Numbered from the stretch's first letter, positions 31,210 through 39,746 are shown. The stretch: DNA of 44,005 bases from Pseudomonadota bacterium (GCA_023386865.1 JAEWIV010000117.1:1-44005); one strand, 5' to 3'. Made by a program: numbers and translations. Notes: generated by a model not told the origin, from the sequence alone.

Positions 31210-32814
31210 TCAAGGGTCGCCGTCGAACGTCAATTCGCGATAACCGCCCGCCGCGACGTCGCCGATGCGCTGGCGGTACTCGACGGCGCCGCCGTAGTAG
31301 CCCAGCACCCGCCGCACCTGGCGGCCTTCGACGTTGCGGTTGACGCCGGTCTGCCACGAGTTGACCTCGCTGAACAGCAGGCCCTCGACCGCCTGCTCGA
31401 CCTCGGCGACCCATGCCGCCACCTCGGCCGCGCGCGGCTCGACGCGGCGCAGGCCGTGATCGCGCATGTGCTTCACGAGGCCGGTCAGCCAGTCGACGAT
31501 CTCCTCGATGTTGCGCGGGATGTTGCCCCGCGCGGTGTGCGGGCCCAGCACCATCAGCATGTTGGGAAAGCCCTCGGCCAGCATGCCGAGGAAAGTCCGC
31601 GGCATGCCCTGCCAGTCGTCCTTGAGCCGCCGGCCGCCGGGGCCGCGGATGTCGATGCGGTCATAGGGGCCGGTGACGCCGTCGAAGCCCGTGGCATAGA
31701 TCAGGATGTCGAAGGCGAAGTCCTCGGCACTGGTCCTGATGCCCTGCGGCGTGATGCGCTCGATCGGCGTCCGGTTGATGTCGACCAGCCGCACGTTGTC
31801 CTGGTTGTAGACCTCGAAATAGCGGGTCTCGAGCGGCAGCCGGCGCGTCCCGAAGCCGTGGTCCTTGGGAATCAACCTGTCGGCGACCTCCGGGTCGCGC
31901 ACCCGCTCGCGGATCTTCCTCGCCACGAAGGCGCTGGCGAGCGCATTGGCCTGCCTGTCGGTCAGCACGTCGGCGAAGTTGCCCACCCAGATGCCGAAGC
32001 CCGGTTCGCCGTAGAGCTTCTCCCAGAACGCCTCGCGCTCCTCGGGCGACACGTCGAGCGCCTTGCGCGGGTCGGTCTGGTGGATGAAGCAGGTGCTGGT
32101 CTGCCGGCAGCGCTCGAAGATCTCGCGGTAGGAAGCCTTGATCTTCTTCTGCTCCTCCGGCGTGATGCGCCGGTTGTGCAGGGGCGCCGCCCAGTTGGGC
32201 GTGCGCTGGAAGACCGTGAGATGACCGACCTCGGACGCGATGGTCTGGATGACCTGGATGGCGGTCGCCCCGGTGCCGATGATGCCGACGCGCTTGCCGG
32301 CGAGCGATACGCCCTCGCGCGGCCAGCGCGCCGTGTGGAAGGCGAGCCCCTCGAAGCTGTCGCGGCCGGGTATGTTGGGCAGCGTATGGGCCGAAAGAGG
32401 CCCCAGCGCCGTCACCAGGAGCCGGGCGCTCGCCTGCTCGCCGTTCTCCAGCGTGATCGTCCAGCGATCGCTGCGGTCGTCGAAGTGCGCGGCGACGACG
32501 CGGCTGGCGAACCGGATGTCGCGCCGCAGATCGAACTTGTCGGCCACGTAGTTGAGGTAGCGCAGCGTGTCGGGCTGGGCGGCGAAGTGCTCCGGCCACT
32601 CCCACTCCTGCAACAGTTCCTCGGAGAAGGAGTAACCGTAGGACCAGCTTTCCGAATCGAAGCGCGCGCCGGGGTAGCGGTTCCAGTACCAGGTGCCGCC
32701 GACGTCGGTGCCGGCTTCGAACACTTGTACGCGAAGGCCGAGGCCGCGCAGGCGATGGAGCTGGTAAAGGCCCGCGACGCCGGCGCCGATCACGATCACG
32801 TCGGGTGCTTCCAT
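31210..32814 (-). CDS. Baeyer-Villiger-type flavin monooxygenase
   Basis: A 534-aa class B flavin monooxygenase that would insert oxygen next to a ketone using NADPH and FAD. The FAD motif is VIVIGAGVAGLYQLH, the characteristic type I BVMO motif FEGLAFHTARWP spans residues 154-165, and the NADPH motif GIIGTGATAIQ is near residue 180. GGTWYWNRYPGARFD near residue 40 is also typical of cyclohexanone/phenylacetone monooxygenases. Start ATG 32814 is where the family begins; an upstream ATG frame adds about 60 non-family residues. Ketone substrate unknown. Confidence 0.93.
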   Translation of the reverse strand: MEAPDVIVIGAGVAGLYQLHRLRGLGLRVQVFEAGTDVGGTWYWNRYPGARFDSESWSYGYSFSEELLQEWEWPEHFAAQPDTLRYLNYVADKFDLRRDIRFASRVVAAHFDDRSDRWTITLENGEQASARLLVTALGPLSAHTLPNIPGRDSFEGLAFHTARWPREGVSLAGKRVGIIGTGATAIQVIQTIASEVGHLTVFQRTPNWAAPLHNRRITPEEQKKIKASYREIFERCRQTSTCFIHQTDPRKALDVSPEEREAFWEKLYGEPGFGIWVGNFADVLTDRQANALASAFVARKIRERVRDPEVADRLIPKDHGFGTRRLPLETRYFEVYNQDNVRLVDINRTPIERITPQGIRTSAEDFAFDILIYATGFDGVTGPYDRIDIRGPGGRRLKDDWQGMPRTFLGMLAEGFPNMLMVLGPHTARGNIPRNIEEIVDWLTGLVKHMRDHGLRRVEPRAAEVAAWVAEVEQAVEGLLFSEVNSWQTGVNRNVEGRQVRRVLGYYGGAVEYRQRIGDVAAGGYRELTFDGDP

Positions 32815-32893
32815 GCTTCGATGATAGACGACAGGCGTCGCCTCGGTCGCCGGCATCGTGCCATGCTTTTCGCTGGGCGCTCGGTGCATCCCC

Positions 32894-32923
32894 AAAACAT
32901 TAGATGGCGAAAACGTTGGATGC
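32894..32923. repeat. Tandem 16-bp direct repeat upstream of the BVMO gene
   Basis: AAAACATTAGATGG (32894-32907) is followed after two bases by AAAACGTTGGATGC (32910-32923), matching at 11 of 14 positions with a period of 16. It lies 80-110 bp upstream of the monooxygenase start, where a regulator pair could bind. Could be chance. Confidence 0.3.
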
Positions 32924-33028
32924 CGGCGGGGGCCTGTAAGGTTTTCGCCCATGCTTTCGCAGCGGACCGGGGAGGTCAGCGCTCCGAAGATCATTTACCG
33001 CCTTTCCCGCCTTTTCCGCCGGCTGTTT

Positions 33029-34425
33029 TCACGCGTCGACCAGTGCCGGATTGACCAGCCAGCGGTTGGCGGGCCGGCCCCTGCCGGCATAGGCCAGGTC
33101 GGGCTGGACGTAGCCGAGATAGTGCAGGCGCTGCAGGACGTGCTGCGTCTCGTCGGCTGTCGCGCTCCGGCTGAGCACGTTGCGGCGGACCTCCTCGCGC
33201 GTCACTCCCTTGGGCTTCGTGTCCAGCAGCCAGCGGGCGACGCGACGCACGCGCTTGGAAAAGTCGGAGAGCTCGGCGCTGTCGAACACCGCCTGGGCAT
33301 GCGGCCAGAAATAGTCGCGCCACAGCGCGGCGGCGGCCTCGACCTGCTCGGCTCCGATCGCGCCGGGACGCCCGCTCTTGCCGTCGATGGTCGCCAGCAG
33401 CTCCAGCGCCCCGGCCAGGCGCACGATCAGCGACCGGCTCTTGCCCAGCCACGCCGCCTCCAGGCCCTCGGCCTTGCGGCGCTCGTCGTGCAGCCCGGCC
33501 AGGACCGTGTCGAGCGCGGCGCGGCCGCGCGCGCGTCGACGTCGATCACGCACGGATCGTCGGCGCTTCGCGCCAGGCGCGACAGCGCCCGCAGCCGCTG
33601 CAGGATGTCCTCGTCGCGCGAGGACTGGAGCACGGCGAGCGCACGGTAGGGCTGCGGTCCGGGCCAGGCGAACAGGAAGCGCGCGGCCATGCCGTCGTCG
33701 CCCGCCTCCAGCGCCGCCTTCAGCCGCTCCGGCCGGACCGTCTCGAGGATGCTGACGGCAAAGCGCGCGAGCGACCTCGCGGGCTGGCGCGGCGGCGCCA
33801 CGGTGATGGCGCCTGCCATCCAGCCGGCGAGCCAGCTGGCGCGCTGGCCACCTTCGCTCTCCTCATCGCCGATCCAGCCGGCGTCGCCGTCGCGCCACAG
33901 CAGCACGCCGCAGGGATTGCCGGCGACGATGTCGGCCAGCGTCGGCAGGAGCGCCGCGGAACCGGAAGCGGTCGCCACGATCCGTGACGGCATGAAGGGC
34001 GTGCCCTCGCCGCTCTGCTTGCAGCGCTCGGCATGGGCCGCGCGCCGCTCCTCGTCGCCGAGCCGTCGCTCCTGCTCGATGACTTCGAGCAGGCGGCGCA
34101 TGGGCGCCAGCGCCGCCGACTTGCCGGTCGAGGGCTCGCCCACCGCCGACAGCCAGAGCACCAGGGGCTCGTCCCAGGCCGGCGTGACCCGTATCCTGAC
34201 GCCCGCCCCGCAGAGGGCGGCGAGGCCCGCCAGCACTGACGGCAGGACATAGTCCATGGGCGCGCCGGTTGCCTTTGCGGTGTCGGCCATCCAGTCGCGC
34301 CATGGTTGCGGCAGCATCTCGAGCGGGACCGCCGGCACGGGACGGCGCAGATCGTCGAGGACGCTCAGGTCGGGATCGCGCCAGTTCTGCTCCGACATCT
34401 GCAGGTGAAAGGCGTGCGACCGCAT
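33029..34425 (-). pseudogene. DUF3987-type ATPase, interrupted by one frameshift
   Basis: Together the two frames give about 465 residues of a DUF3987-type protein. The N-terminal part (34425 down to about 33530) has the Walker A GEPSTGKS (residues 96-103) within the typical VLPSVLAGLAALCGAGVRIR region, and LLWRDGDAGWIGDEESEGG. At about 33522-33540, in a GCGCGCG tract, the frame must shift so that ...IDVDARA continues as ALDTVLAGLHDERRKAEGLE, and the second frame runs to 33029 with a winged-helix-like end. One base gained or lost in a GC run may be a sequencing slip or true decay. Start ATG 34425 has GGAGGG. The promoter carries a LexA-like box, suggesting SOS control. Confidence 0.75.
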
Positions 34426-34444
34426 GGATGTCCCTCCGACGAGG

Positions 34445-34459
34445 GAACAAAAATAGAAC
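34445..34459 (-). promoter_or_regulatory. LexA (SOS) box GAAC-N7-GAAC
   Basis: GAACAAAAATAGAAC, read on the gene's strand as GTTC-TATTTTT-GTTC, is an exact match to the alphaproteobacterial LexA consensus GTTC-N7-GTTC. It sits 20-34 bases before the DUF3987 start codon and covers the -10 hexamer, the position expected for repression. Confidence 0.75.
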
Positions 34460-34478
34460 ATACGTGCAGGGAAGTCAA
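34450..34478 (-). promoter_or_regulatory. Sigma-70 promoter of the DUF3987-type gene
   Basis: On the minus strand TTGACT (34478-34473) is followed after exactly 17 bases by TATTTT (34455-34450). Spacing is optimal, and the -10 lies inside the LexA box. Transcription would start about 20 bases before the ATG, giving a short leader. Confidence 0.65.
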
Positions 34479-34621
34479 TAACCGAATAATAACCCGTGTT
34501 CTTTTTCGGCGATCGCCGCCGTAGCGAGAACGGCAGCCAGCCGCCCCAAGGTTTGGCGGCAAGCTCGGACGGCCGGGCTCTCACTCAACCGATGGTTCGA
34601 AATCCCCCAGGCAGGTCAGCG

Positions 34622-35056
34622 CTACCCCTTCGCCCGCACCACCAAGACGGGGCAGGGCGCTTGGCGCATCACGCCCTCCGCGACGCTCCCCATGAGGGCG
34701 CGCTTCACGCCGCCTCGCCCGTGACTGCCGATCACGATCAGGTCCGCCGGCCAGTCCTTCGCGGCATTCCCGATCTCGGTTGCCGGACTGCCGATCTGAA
34801 TGAATTCCAGCGCGGTCGATTGTTGCGGAAGGCGTTTGCGAAATCCGTCGATCAGCCTTCGTGCGTCTTCCTTGGCGGACTCGACGAATACAGCGGGTTG
34901 GACCGCGGTGTCGGCGGCATTTACGAGTTCGGAGTCGATGACGTGGATGAACGCCATCTCCGCCCCCGCGAGGCGAGCGAACTCGGCGCCGACATCGGCC
35001 GCGTGGGCGGCGATGGGCTCGCCGTCGATGGCGATGAGAATCCGCTTGAACGGCAC
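34622..35056 (-). CDS. Universal stress protein, UspA family
   Basis: A 144-aa single-domain Usp. The fold starts KRILIAIDGEP, and the ATP-binding signature is complete: GSHGRGGVKRALMGSVAEGVMRQAPCPVLVV (G-2x-G-9x-G-S/T type), so it should bind ATP like MJ0577. It begins with GTG at 35056, preceded by GAGGAGG. It follows the solute-binding gene on the same strand after 78 bases and may share its FNR/FixK-controlled transcript; Usp genes are common members of low-oxygen regulons. Exact role unknown. Confidence 0.9.
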   Translation of the reverse strand: MPFKRILIAIDGEPIAAHAADVGAEFARLAGAEMAFIHVIDSELVNAADTAVQPAVFVESAKEDARRLIDGFRKRLPQQSTALEFIQIGSPATEIGNAAKDWPADLIVIGSHGRGGVKRALMGSVAEGVMRQAPCPVLVVRAKG

Positions 35057-35134
35057 GAGCGCCTCCTCGCGCTAGGGTGAAGGATCAAACATGCGCCTTA
35101 TTCCGCCGTTGGGCCCCTTCAGGCGTCACACGGC

Positions 35135-36772
35135 CTACCAGTAGCCAATCCATTCCTTGTTGAATTGGCCTTCGATACGGCCGGGAATTTCCTGATGCAT
35201 GTACTCGTCTTTGTTGCGGGAGCGGGTCAGGGTCCAATAGAACTGAATCGGCGATGAAATGCCCATAACATTGTCGCGGAATGCGACCGGTTCGAAGAAC
35301 TGCCCCAAGGTACCGAGAGCGCCTGTCGTCAACAGGCGCTCCTGAACCTTGTCGGCAATCTTCTTCTTTTCATCGAAGTTGGGGGCCTTAGAGAACGCAA
35401 GTCGAAGACTTTCCAGATCGGGATCATTCGGTGCGCCTGCCCATCCGCTGGCCGAATCGCCGGAGAAGGCGATGGCCATTGGATCGTCAACATCACCGGC
35501 CAGCCACCACGTGTGGAACATGCTCCAGCCGCCTTGGGAGGTGGGTCCCCTGACCATCCTTTCCTTCATCATCGACTGGAAGCTCATGTCCCGTACTTCG
35601 ACGCTCATGCCGATCTTGCGCAGGTTGTCCACTGTGACAGCCGTGAGAGCAGCGATGACAGGAATGTCGGTCGGATTGAGGATCACGATGGTCTCACCCC
35701 GGTAGCCCGCTGCACGAAGAGCCTTCTGGGCAGCATCGAGGTTCGCCGTCTTGAGGACAGCATTACCGGCATCGTTGGCGAAGGGTGTGCCGCAAGGGTA
35801 CACCGAGTAGCACACGCGATAAAATCGTGGGTCGCCAAGCGCGGCCGCCATATACTCGCTTTGATTGATCGTCATCAGGACCGCGCGTCGTACTGCAGGG
35901 TTGTTGAATGGACGCTGCTGACTGTTGAACCGCATCATGGCGACGTTGCCCAAGGGATCGGTGTTGGCAACGACGATGTGATCCTTGCCAACTAACTGTG
36001 TCACGGCGCGAGGTGATGGCGATTCGATATATTGCACGTCGTCGTTGCGAAGCGCTTCACTTGCCGCCCTTGAATCGCCGAAATAGACGAGGGTGATCTC
36101 GCTGGACTTGGCAATTTTGCCACCGGCCGCCAGGGAAGCCTTTTCCTTCCTCGGAACATATGCAGAATTCTTTCGGTATACGGCTTTCCCGCCAGGCACA
36201 TACTTGTCCTTCTGGAACACGTAGGGACCAGAGCCGATTGCCTCCTCAATGGGAGTGTTCGGGTCGGTAACGGCCAGCCGCTTTGGCATCATAAACGGCA
36301 CGTTCGCCGAATTCTTCGATAACGCCTCAAGCACGATTCCGCTGGGCTGGCGAAGCTGCATGACGATGGTCCGACCGTCGGACGCGGTCAGCGACTCAAC
36401 CGCCTTGAACAGCTCCTGGCCCGCGCCATCCCGCTTCGACCATCGTCGCAGGGACGCAACACAGTCCTCCGCCGTCACGGGACTGCCGTCGTGCCACTTA
36501 AGTTCAGGGCGAAGAACGAAGGTCCAGGTCCGGCCGTCGGACGACGTCGTATAGCTTTCGACCATCTGCGGCTGGGGCTCGAAATTCTGGTCGAGTGCAA
36601 ACAAAGTATCGTAGACGAGATAACCGTGATTGCGCGTGATGTAAGCCGTCGTCCAGATCGGATCGAGGTTCTCGAGCTTTGCGTGCGTCGCTATTGCAAC
36701 CTTGCTCGTATCGCAGGCCCCAATTGCCAGCGGGATCAGTGCCGCGGCGAGAAGCGTCTTCTTCTTCAGCAT
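35135..36772 (-). CDS. ABC transporter substrate-binding lipoprotein, family 5
   Basis: A 545-aa solute-binding protein of the peptide/nickel/opine family (SBP_bac_5). N-terminal lipoprotein signal with KKK, hydrophobic core TLLAAALIPLAIGA and C20. Family blocks: LENLDPIWTTAYITRNHGYLVYDTLF, PEMVESY-like PQMVESYTTSSDGRTWTFVLR and WHDGSPVTAEDCVASL. No permease or ATPase gene is nearby, so it is an orphan receptor. ATG 36772 has GGAGGAG; a TTG seven codons upstream is less likely. It is divergent from the PqqD/ATP-grasp operon, and the two share an intergenic region with two FNR/FixK-type boxes. Confidence 0.92.
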   Translation of the reverse strand: MLKKKTLLAAALIPLAIGACDTSKVAIATHAKLENLDPIWTTAYITRNHGYLVYDTLFALDQNFEPQPQMVESYTTSSDGRTWTFVLRPELKWHDGSPVTAEDCVASLRRWSKRDGAGQELFKAVESLTASDGRTIVMQLRQPSGIVLEALSKNSANVPFMMPKRLAVTDPNTPIEEAIGSGPYVFQKDKYVPGGKAVYRKNSAYVPRKEKASLAAGGKIAKSSEITLVYFGDSRAASEALRNDDVQYIESPSPRAVTQLVGKDHIVVANTDPLGNVAMMRFNSQQRPFNNPAVRRAVLMTINQSEYMAAALGDPRFYRVCYSVYPCGTPFANDAGNAVLKTANLDAAQKALRAAGYRGETIVILNPTDIPVIAALTAVTVDNLRKIGMSVEVRDMSFQSMMKERMVRGPTSQGGWSMFHTWWLAGDVDDPMAIAFSGDSASGWAGAPNDPDLESLRLAFSKAPNFDEKKKIADKVQERLLTTGALGTLGQFFEPVAFRDNVMGISSPIQFYWTLTRSRNKDEYMHQEIPGRIEGQFNKEWIGYW

Positions 36773-36836
36773 CTCTTCAGTCTCCTCCAACAGAAGGGCT
36801 GAGGAGATTCGTTAGCAGCACCAGCGCCCGAGGCCT

Positions 36837-36850
36837 TTGATGCAGATCAA
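36837..36850. promoter_or_regulatory. FNR/FixK-type box 1 (perfect)
   Basis: TTGATGCAGATCAA is a perfect TTGAT-N4-ATCAA palindrome, the consensus of FNR, FixK and related CRP-family oxygen or redox regulators. Its centre (36843.5) is about 41 bases before a plausible start point for the minus-strand solute-binding gene (TAACGA as -10 at 36814-36809). Confidence 0.8.
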
Positions 36851-36859
36851 CTGCAGAAG

Positions 36860-36873
36860 TTGACTTGGATCAA
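36860..36873. promoter_or_regulatory. FNR/FixK-type box 2 (one mismatch)
   Basis: TTGACTTGGATCAA matches TTGAT-N4-ATCAA with one change. Its centre (36866.5) lies 23 bp from box 1. On the plus strand CATACT (36894-36899) can serve as -10, placing the box near -40, the class II activator position for the PqqD/ATP-grasp operon. Confidence 0.75.
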
Positions 36874-36923
36874 GAAGCCAGCGGCTCGTTCACCATACTC
36901 ATTTGGCCAGCAGGGGGGTGCAC

Positions 36924-37223
36924 GTGAGCGGCGCGGCCAGGAGAACGACCATCATCGGCGGACGATGCGATGCCGATAGGCGCACTTCGCTGAAGTTCTG
37001 TGGTAGCGAATCCATCTTCCACACCGTGTCGCGCACGTTCTACCGTGTCAGCCCGAGCGCCGGCTTCATCCCTCGTTCGCTCACTGAGGGTATAACGCCC
37101 AACAGGCTCGCCGACATTATCAAACAGCGCTACCACGTCGATCGCGCGGCGCCGCTTCGCGATGTCGAACTGCTGCACAACGACGTTGCAGCGTTCGAGC
37201 CGCTTTCCGGATCCCGCACATGA
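36924..37223 (+). CDS. PqqD-like (RiPP recognition element) small protein
   Basis: A 99-aa protein. After about 30 variable residues, IFHTVSRTFYRVSPSAGFIP, RSLTEGITPNRLADIIKQRY, HVDRAAPLRDVELLHNDV reproduces the PqqD/RRE layout (two strands, 'L/SP.A.FI', then T..ELA..L..RY.VD......DV..L). PqqD-like domains bind leader peptides of ribosomal peptides and hand them to modifying enzymes. No phosphopantetheine-type serine motif is present, so it is not an ordinary carrier protein. Start GTG 36924 is set by AGGGGGG; the TGA overlaps the next ATG (ATGA). First gene of the operon behind the FNR/FixK boxes. Confidence 0.7.
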   Translation: MSGAARRTTIIGGRCDADRRTSLKFCGSESIFHTVSRTFYRVSPSAGFIPRSLTEGITPNRLADIIKQRYHVDRAAPLRDVELLHNDVAAFEPLSGSRT

Positions 37224-38323
37224 CCCCCCTCATTACCCGCACGCCCGTCGTAGCAATCACCGGCCTGCACCGGGGGGAGAATCCGCAACCCGGACCGGCA
37301 GTGGTCGCGGGACTGCGCCGCGCATTTCCGGATGTTCGCATCATTGGTCTGTCTTACGATCCGATGGAAAGCGGCCAGTACACGATGGGCGTCGACCGCA
37401 TCGACGCTGCCTATCTCGTGCCCTATCCCAGGGTCGGCTCCGCAGAGCTCCTTGAGCGCCTCGACATGATACGAAGGAAGGAGGCTTTCAACGTCCTTGT
37501 GCCCTGCCTCGACTCCGAGCTGCCCAACTACATCGAGCTGGCACGGGAGCTGGCAAAGCGCGGCATCGCCTGCATGTTGCCAACAGAACAAGCCCTGTCG
37601 CAGCGCGGCAAGGAGAACCTGATGGCCCTCTGCAAGCGTCTGAAGGTTCCTACACCGGCGACCATCGCCTCGCACGACGCCAACGACCTGATCCGCTTTG
37701 TCGAGCGCATTGGCTACCCGGCATATATCAAAGGGCGATTCTACGAGGCGCACCTCGTCCACTCGCCCTTCGAGCTTCAGTCCGTGTTCAACGAACTGGT
37801 ACGTACCTGGGGTGGTCCGGTGATCGCACAGGAGGTCACCCTCGGCGAGGAGTACGACATTCTGGGCCTCGGCGATGGCAAGGGCGGGCTGGAAGGCACC
37901 TGCACAGTACGCAAGCTGTTGCGCACCAAGGCTGGCAAGGGCTTCGGCGGAATCGTCGTCGAGGACCCTATGCTCGACGCGCTCGTCGCGAAGGTGATCC
38001 GGGTCCTTCGATGGAAGGGCCCTTTCGAGCTCGAGTTCGTCAAGGCTCCGGGACGACCGCATCAACTTTTCGAAATGAACCCGCGCTTCCCTGCTTGGGT
38101 CGACTTTCCATCTCAAATCGGCTGCAACCTGCCGGCCCGCCTGCTCGAGCGTCTGCTGGGCGTCAAGAAACCGGCCACTCTCGCCAGGGTCGAACCCGGC
38201 CAACTGTTCATTCGCCATTGCGTCGACGTTGTCGGCAACGTCGCAGAACTCGCACAGATGGCCTCGAGCGGTTATCGACCGGGACCGAAATCCGCCCTGG
38301 TCTCGGGAGTCCGCAATGGCTGA
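37220..38323 (+). CDS. ATP-grasp ligase
   Basis: A 367-aa ATP-grasp enzyme (carbamoyl-phosphate-synthase/PylC-like layout). Preatp domain about residues 1-120 (VAITGLHRGEN, VLVPCLDSELP); the lid and ATP-binding regions follow at IGYPAYIKGRFYEA (K171) and GPVIAQEVTLGEEYDI; metal-binding residues are in FELEFV and FEMNPRFPAW (E285, N287, R289). It should activate a carboxylate as acyl phosphate and join it to an amine or thiol. It overlaps the PqqD-like gene by four bases and the decarboxylase by eight. The partners point to an amino acid or carrier/peptide substrate; identity unknown. Confidence 0.88.
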   Translation: MTPLITRTPVVAITGLHRGENPQPGPAVVAGLRRAFPDVRIIGLSYDPMESGQYTMGVDRIDAAYLVPYPRVGSAELLERLDMIRRKEAFNVLVPCLDSELPNYIELARELAKRGIACMLPTEQALSQRGKENLMALCKRLKVPTPATIASHDANDLIRFVERIGYPAYIKGRFYEAHLVHSPFELQSVFNELVRTWGGPVIAQEVTLGEEYDILGLGDGKGGLEGTCTVRKLLRTKAGKGFGGIVVEDPMLDALVAKVIRVLRWKGPFELEFVKAPGRPHQLFEMNPRFPAWVDFPSQIGCNLPARLLERLLGVKKPATLARVEPGQLFIRHCVDVVGNVAELAQMASSGYRPGPKSALVSGVRNG

Positions 38324-39746
38324 AACCTATATGCCGCCTGTCATCACGGGTGAACTGGGGCAAGGCACCGAAAGAGCCGCCGCCGATCGCAACTTCTATG
38401 CCCGTGGCATGAGGTCCTCCGCGCTGACGGCGATCGACAACGTGCCCGTCCGCGCGCTTCTGCAGCAATTCGGCTCTCCGCTATTCGTGTTCTCGCAACG
38501 CGACCTCAGGTCGAAGGCCAGGGAAATGCGGCACGCCTTCGAGAGCCGGTATCCAAACGTCAGCTTTGCCTGGTCGGTGAAGACCAACTACCTGAACGCC
38601 ATCATCCTGGCCTTCCACAAGGAAGGATGGATCGCCGAAGTCGTCTCGGATTTCGAGTACGACAAGGTGCGCAAGCTCGGCTTTTCCGGCCCCGAGATCG
38701 TCTTCAACGGTCCGGGCAAGCCGCGCGCTGCCCTCAAGCGCGCCGTGCGCGACCGGGCACTGGTCCAGATCGACAACTGGGACGAGCTGAGCCAGATGGA
38801 GGAAGAGGTCAGGAAGTCGCCGATGCCGGTGGAGGTGGGTCTCCGAGTCTGGCTCGATGCAGGCATCCGTCCGGTATGGTCCAAGTTCGGCTTCGCGCTC
38901 GCAAACGGCGAGGCAGAACGCGCGGCCGCGCAGATCGCCGCCAATCCGAAACTCAGGCTGCATAGCCTGCACTGCCACATCGGCACGTACATCCTCGCGC
39001 CGGAAGCATACCGTAACGTGGCAAGGAGCCTGGTCGCCCTGCGCGAGCGGATCCACGAACGGCACGGCCATCTCGTCGAGTGCCTGAACCTTGGCGGCGG
39101 CTTCCCCTCGCACAGTCTCCTGCATGGAATGACCGGCCCGGCCGACAAGGTCGTTCCCGCAGTCGACAAGTACGCCGAAGCGATCACCGACGTCCTGAAC
39201 AAGTTGCCGCCCAGGAAGCGACCCTTGCTGCGGCTCGAGGCCGGACGCTGCCTGATCGACGAAGCGGGCTATCTCCTGACGACGATCGTTGCGGTGAAGG
39301 GCATAAGCCGTCCCGTACTTTCGTCAACAGAACTTTCGGGCAAGGACTACAAGGAACGGCTGATCCTGGGAGATGAGTCGAAGGTCGGGTACGTTCTGGA
39401 CGCCGGAATCAACCTGCTTTACACGGCGGCGTGGTATCAATTCGACGTTCGCCCCGAACGTCATATCAATGCACCTATGGCAGTTTCACGGCTTTACGGC
39501 CCGCTCTGCATGAATATCGACGTCGTTCGCGAGAACGTCGAGTTGCCGCCTCTTGCGACCGGCGACATCCTGACTCTTCACCCGGTCGGCGCTTACAACG
39601 TAGGGCAGTCGATGCAATTCATCAGCTATCGCCCTGCCATAGTGCTGATCGGGGTCGACGGTAAGCCGGAATTGATCCGGGCGCGCGAGACCCTTGAAGA
39701 TGTCCAGGGACCTGAGCGCGTGCCGGCGTCGCTGGCTTACGTTTGA
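38316..39746 (+). CDS. PLP-dependent decarboxylase, LysA (fold III) family
   Basis: A 476-aa fold-type III decarboxylase related to diaminopimelate and ornithine decarboxylases. PLP lysine is K89 in FAWSVKTNY; HIGT at 221-224; the phosphate-binding GGG at 260-262 in LNLGGGFP; EAGR at 308-311 (usually EPGR); C398 in YGPLCMN and Y427 in GAYN complete the active site from the partner subunit. The 45-residue N-terminal extension is unusual. Its gene overlaps ATP-grasp by eight bases and touches the next start (TGATG). An ATP-grasp plus fold III decarboxylase pair recalls BtrJ/BtrK of butirosin biosynthesis, where decarboxylation acts on a carrier-bound amino acid. Confidence 0.88.
   Translation: MAETYMPPVITGELGQGTERAAADRNFYARGMRSSALTAIDNVPVRALLQQFGSPLFVFSQRDLRSKAREMRHAFESRYPNVSFAWSVKTNYLNAIILAFHKEGWIAEVVSDFEYDKVRKLGFSGPEIVFNGPGKPRAALKRAVRDRALVQIDNWDELSQMEEEVRKSPMPVEVGLRVWLDAGIRPVWSKFGFALANGEAERAAAQIAANPKLRLHSLHCHIGTYILAPEAYRNVARSLVALRERIHERHGHLVECLNLGGGFPSHSLLHGMTGPADKVVPAVDKYAEAITDVLNKLPPRKRPLLRLEAGRCLIDEAGYLLTTIVAVKGISRPVLSSTELSGKDYKERLILGDESKVGYVLDAGINLLYTAAWYQFDVRPERHINAPMAVSRLYGPLCMNIDVVRENVELPPLATGDILTLHPVGAYNVGQSMQFISYRPAIVLIGVDGKPELIRARETLEDVQGPERVPASLAYV

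Noticed and set aside
35318..35340. Perfect 9-bp inverted repeat (AGCGCCTGT...ACAGGCGCT) inside the solute-binding gene
   Set aside because: It lies within coding sequence and is explained by codons; no sign of a regulatory or mobile role.
36924..37223. Reading the small protein as an acyl or peptidyl carrier protein for the ATP-grasp/decarboxylase pair
   Set aside because: No DSL/GxDS phosphopantetheine serine; the helix-strand pattern fits PqqD better.
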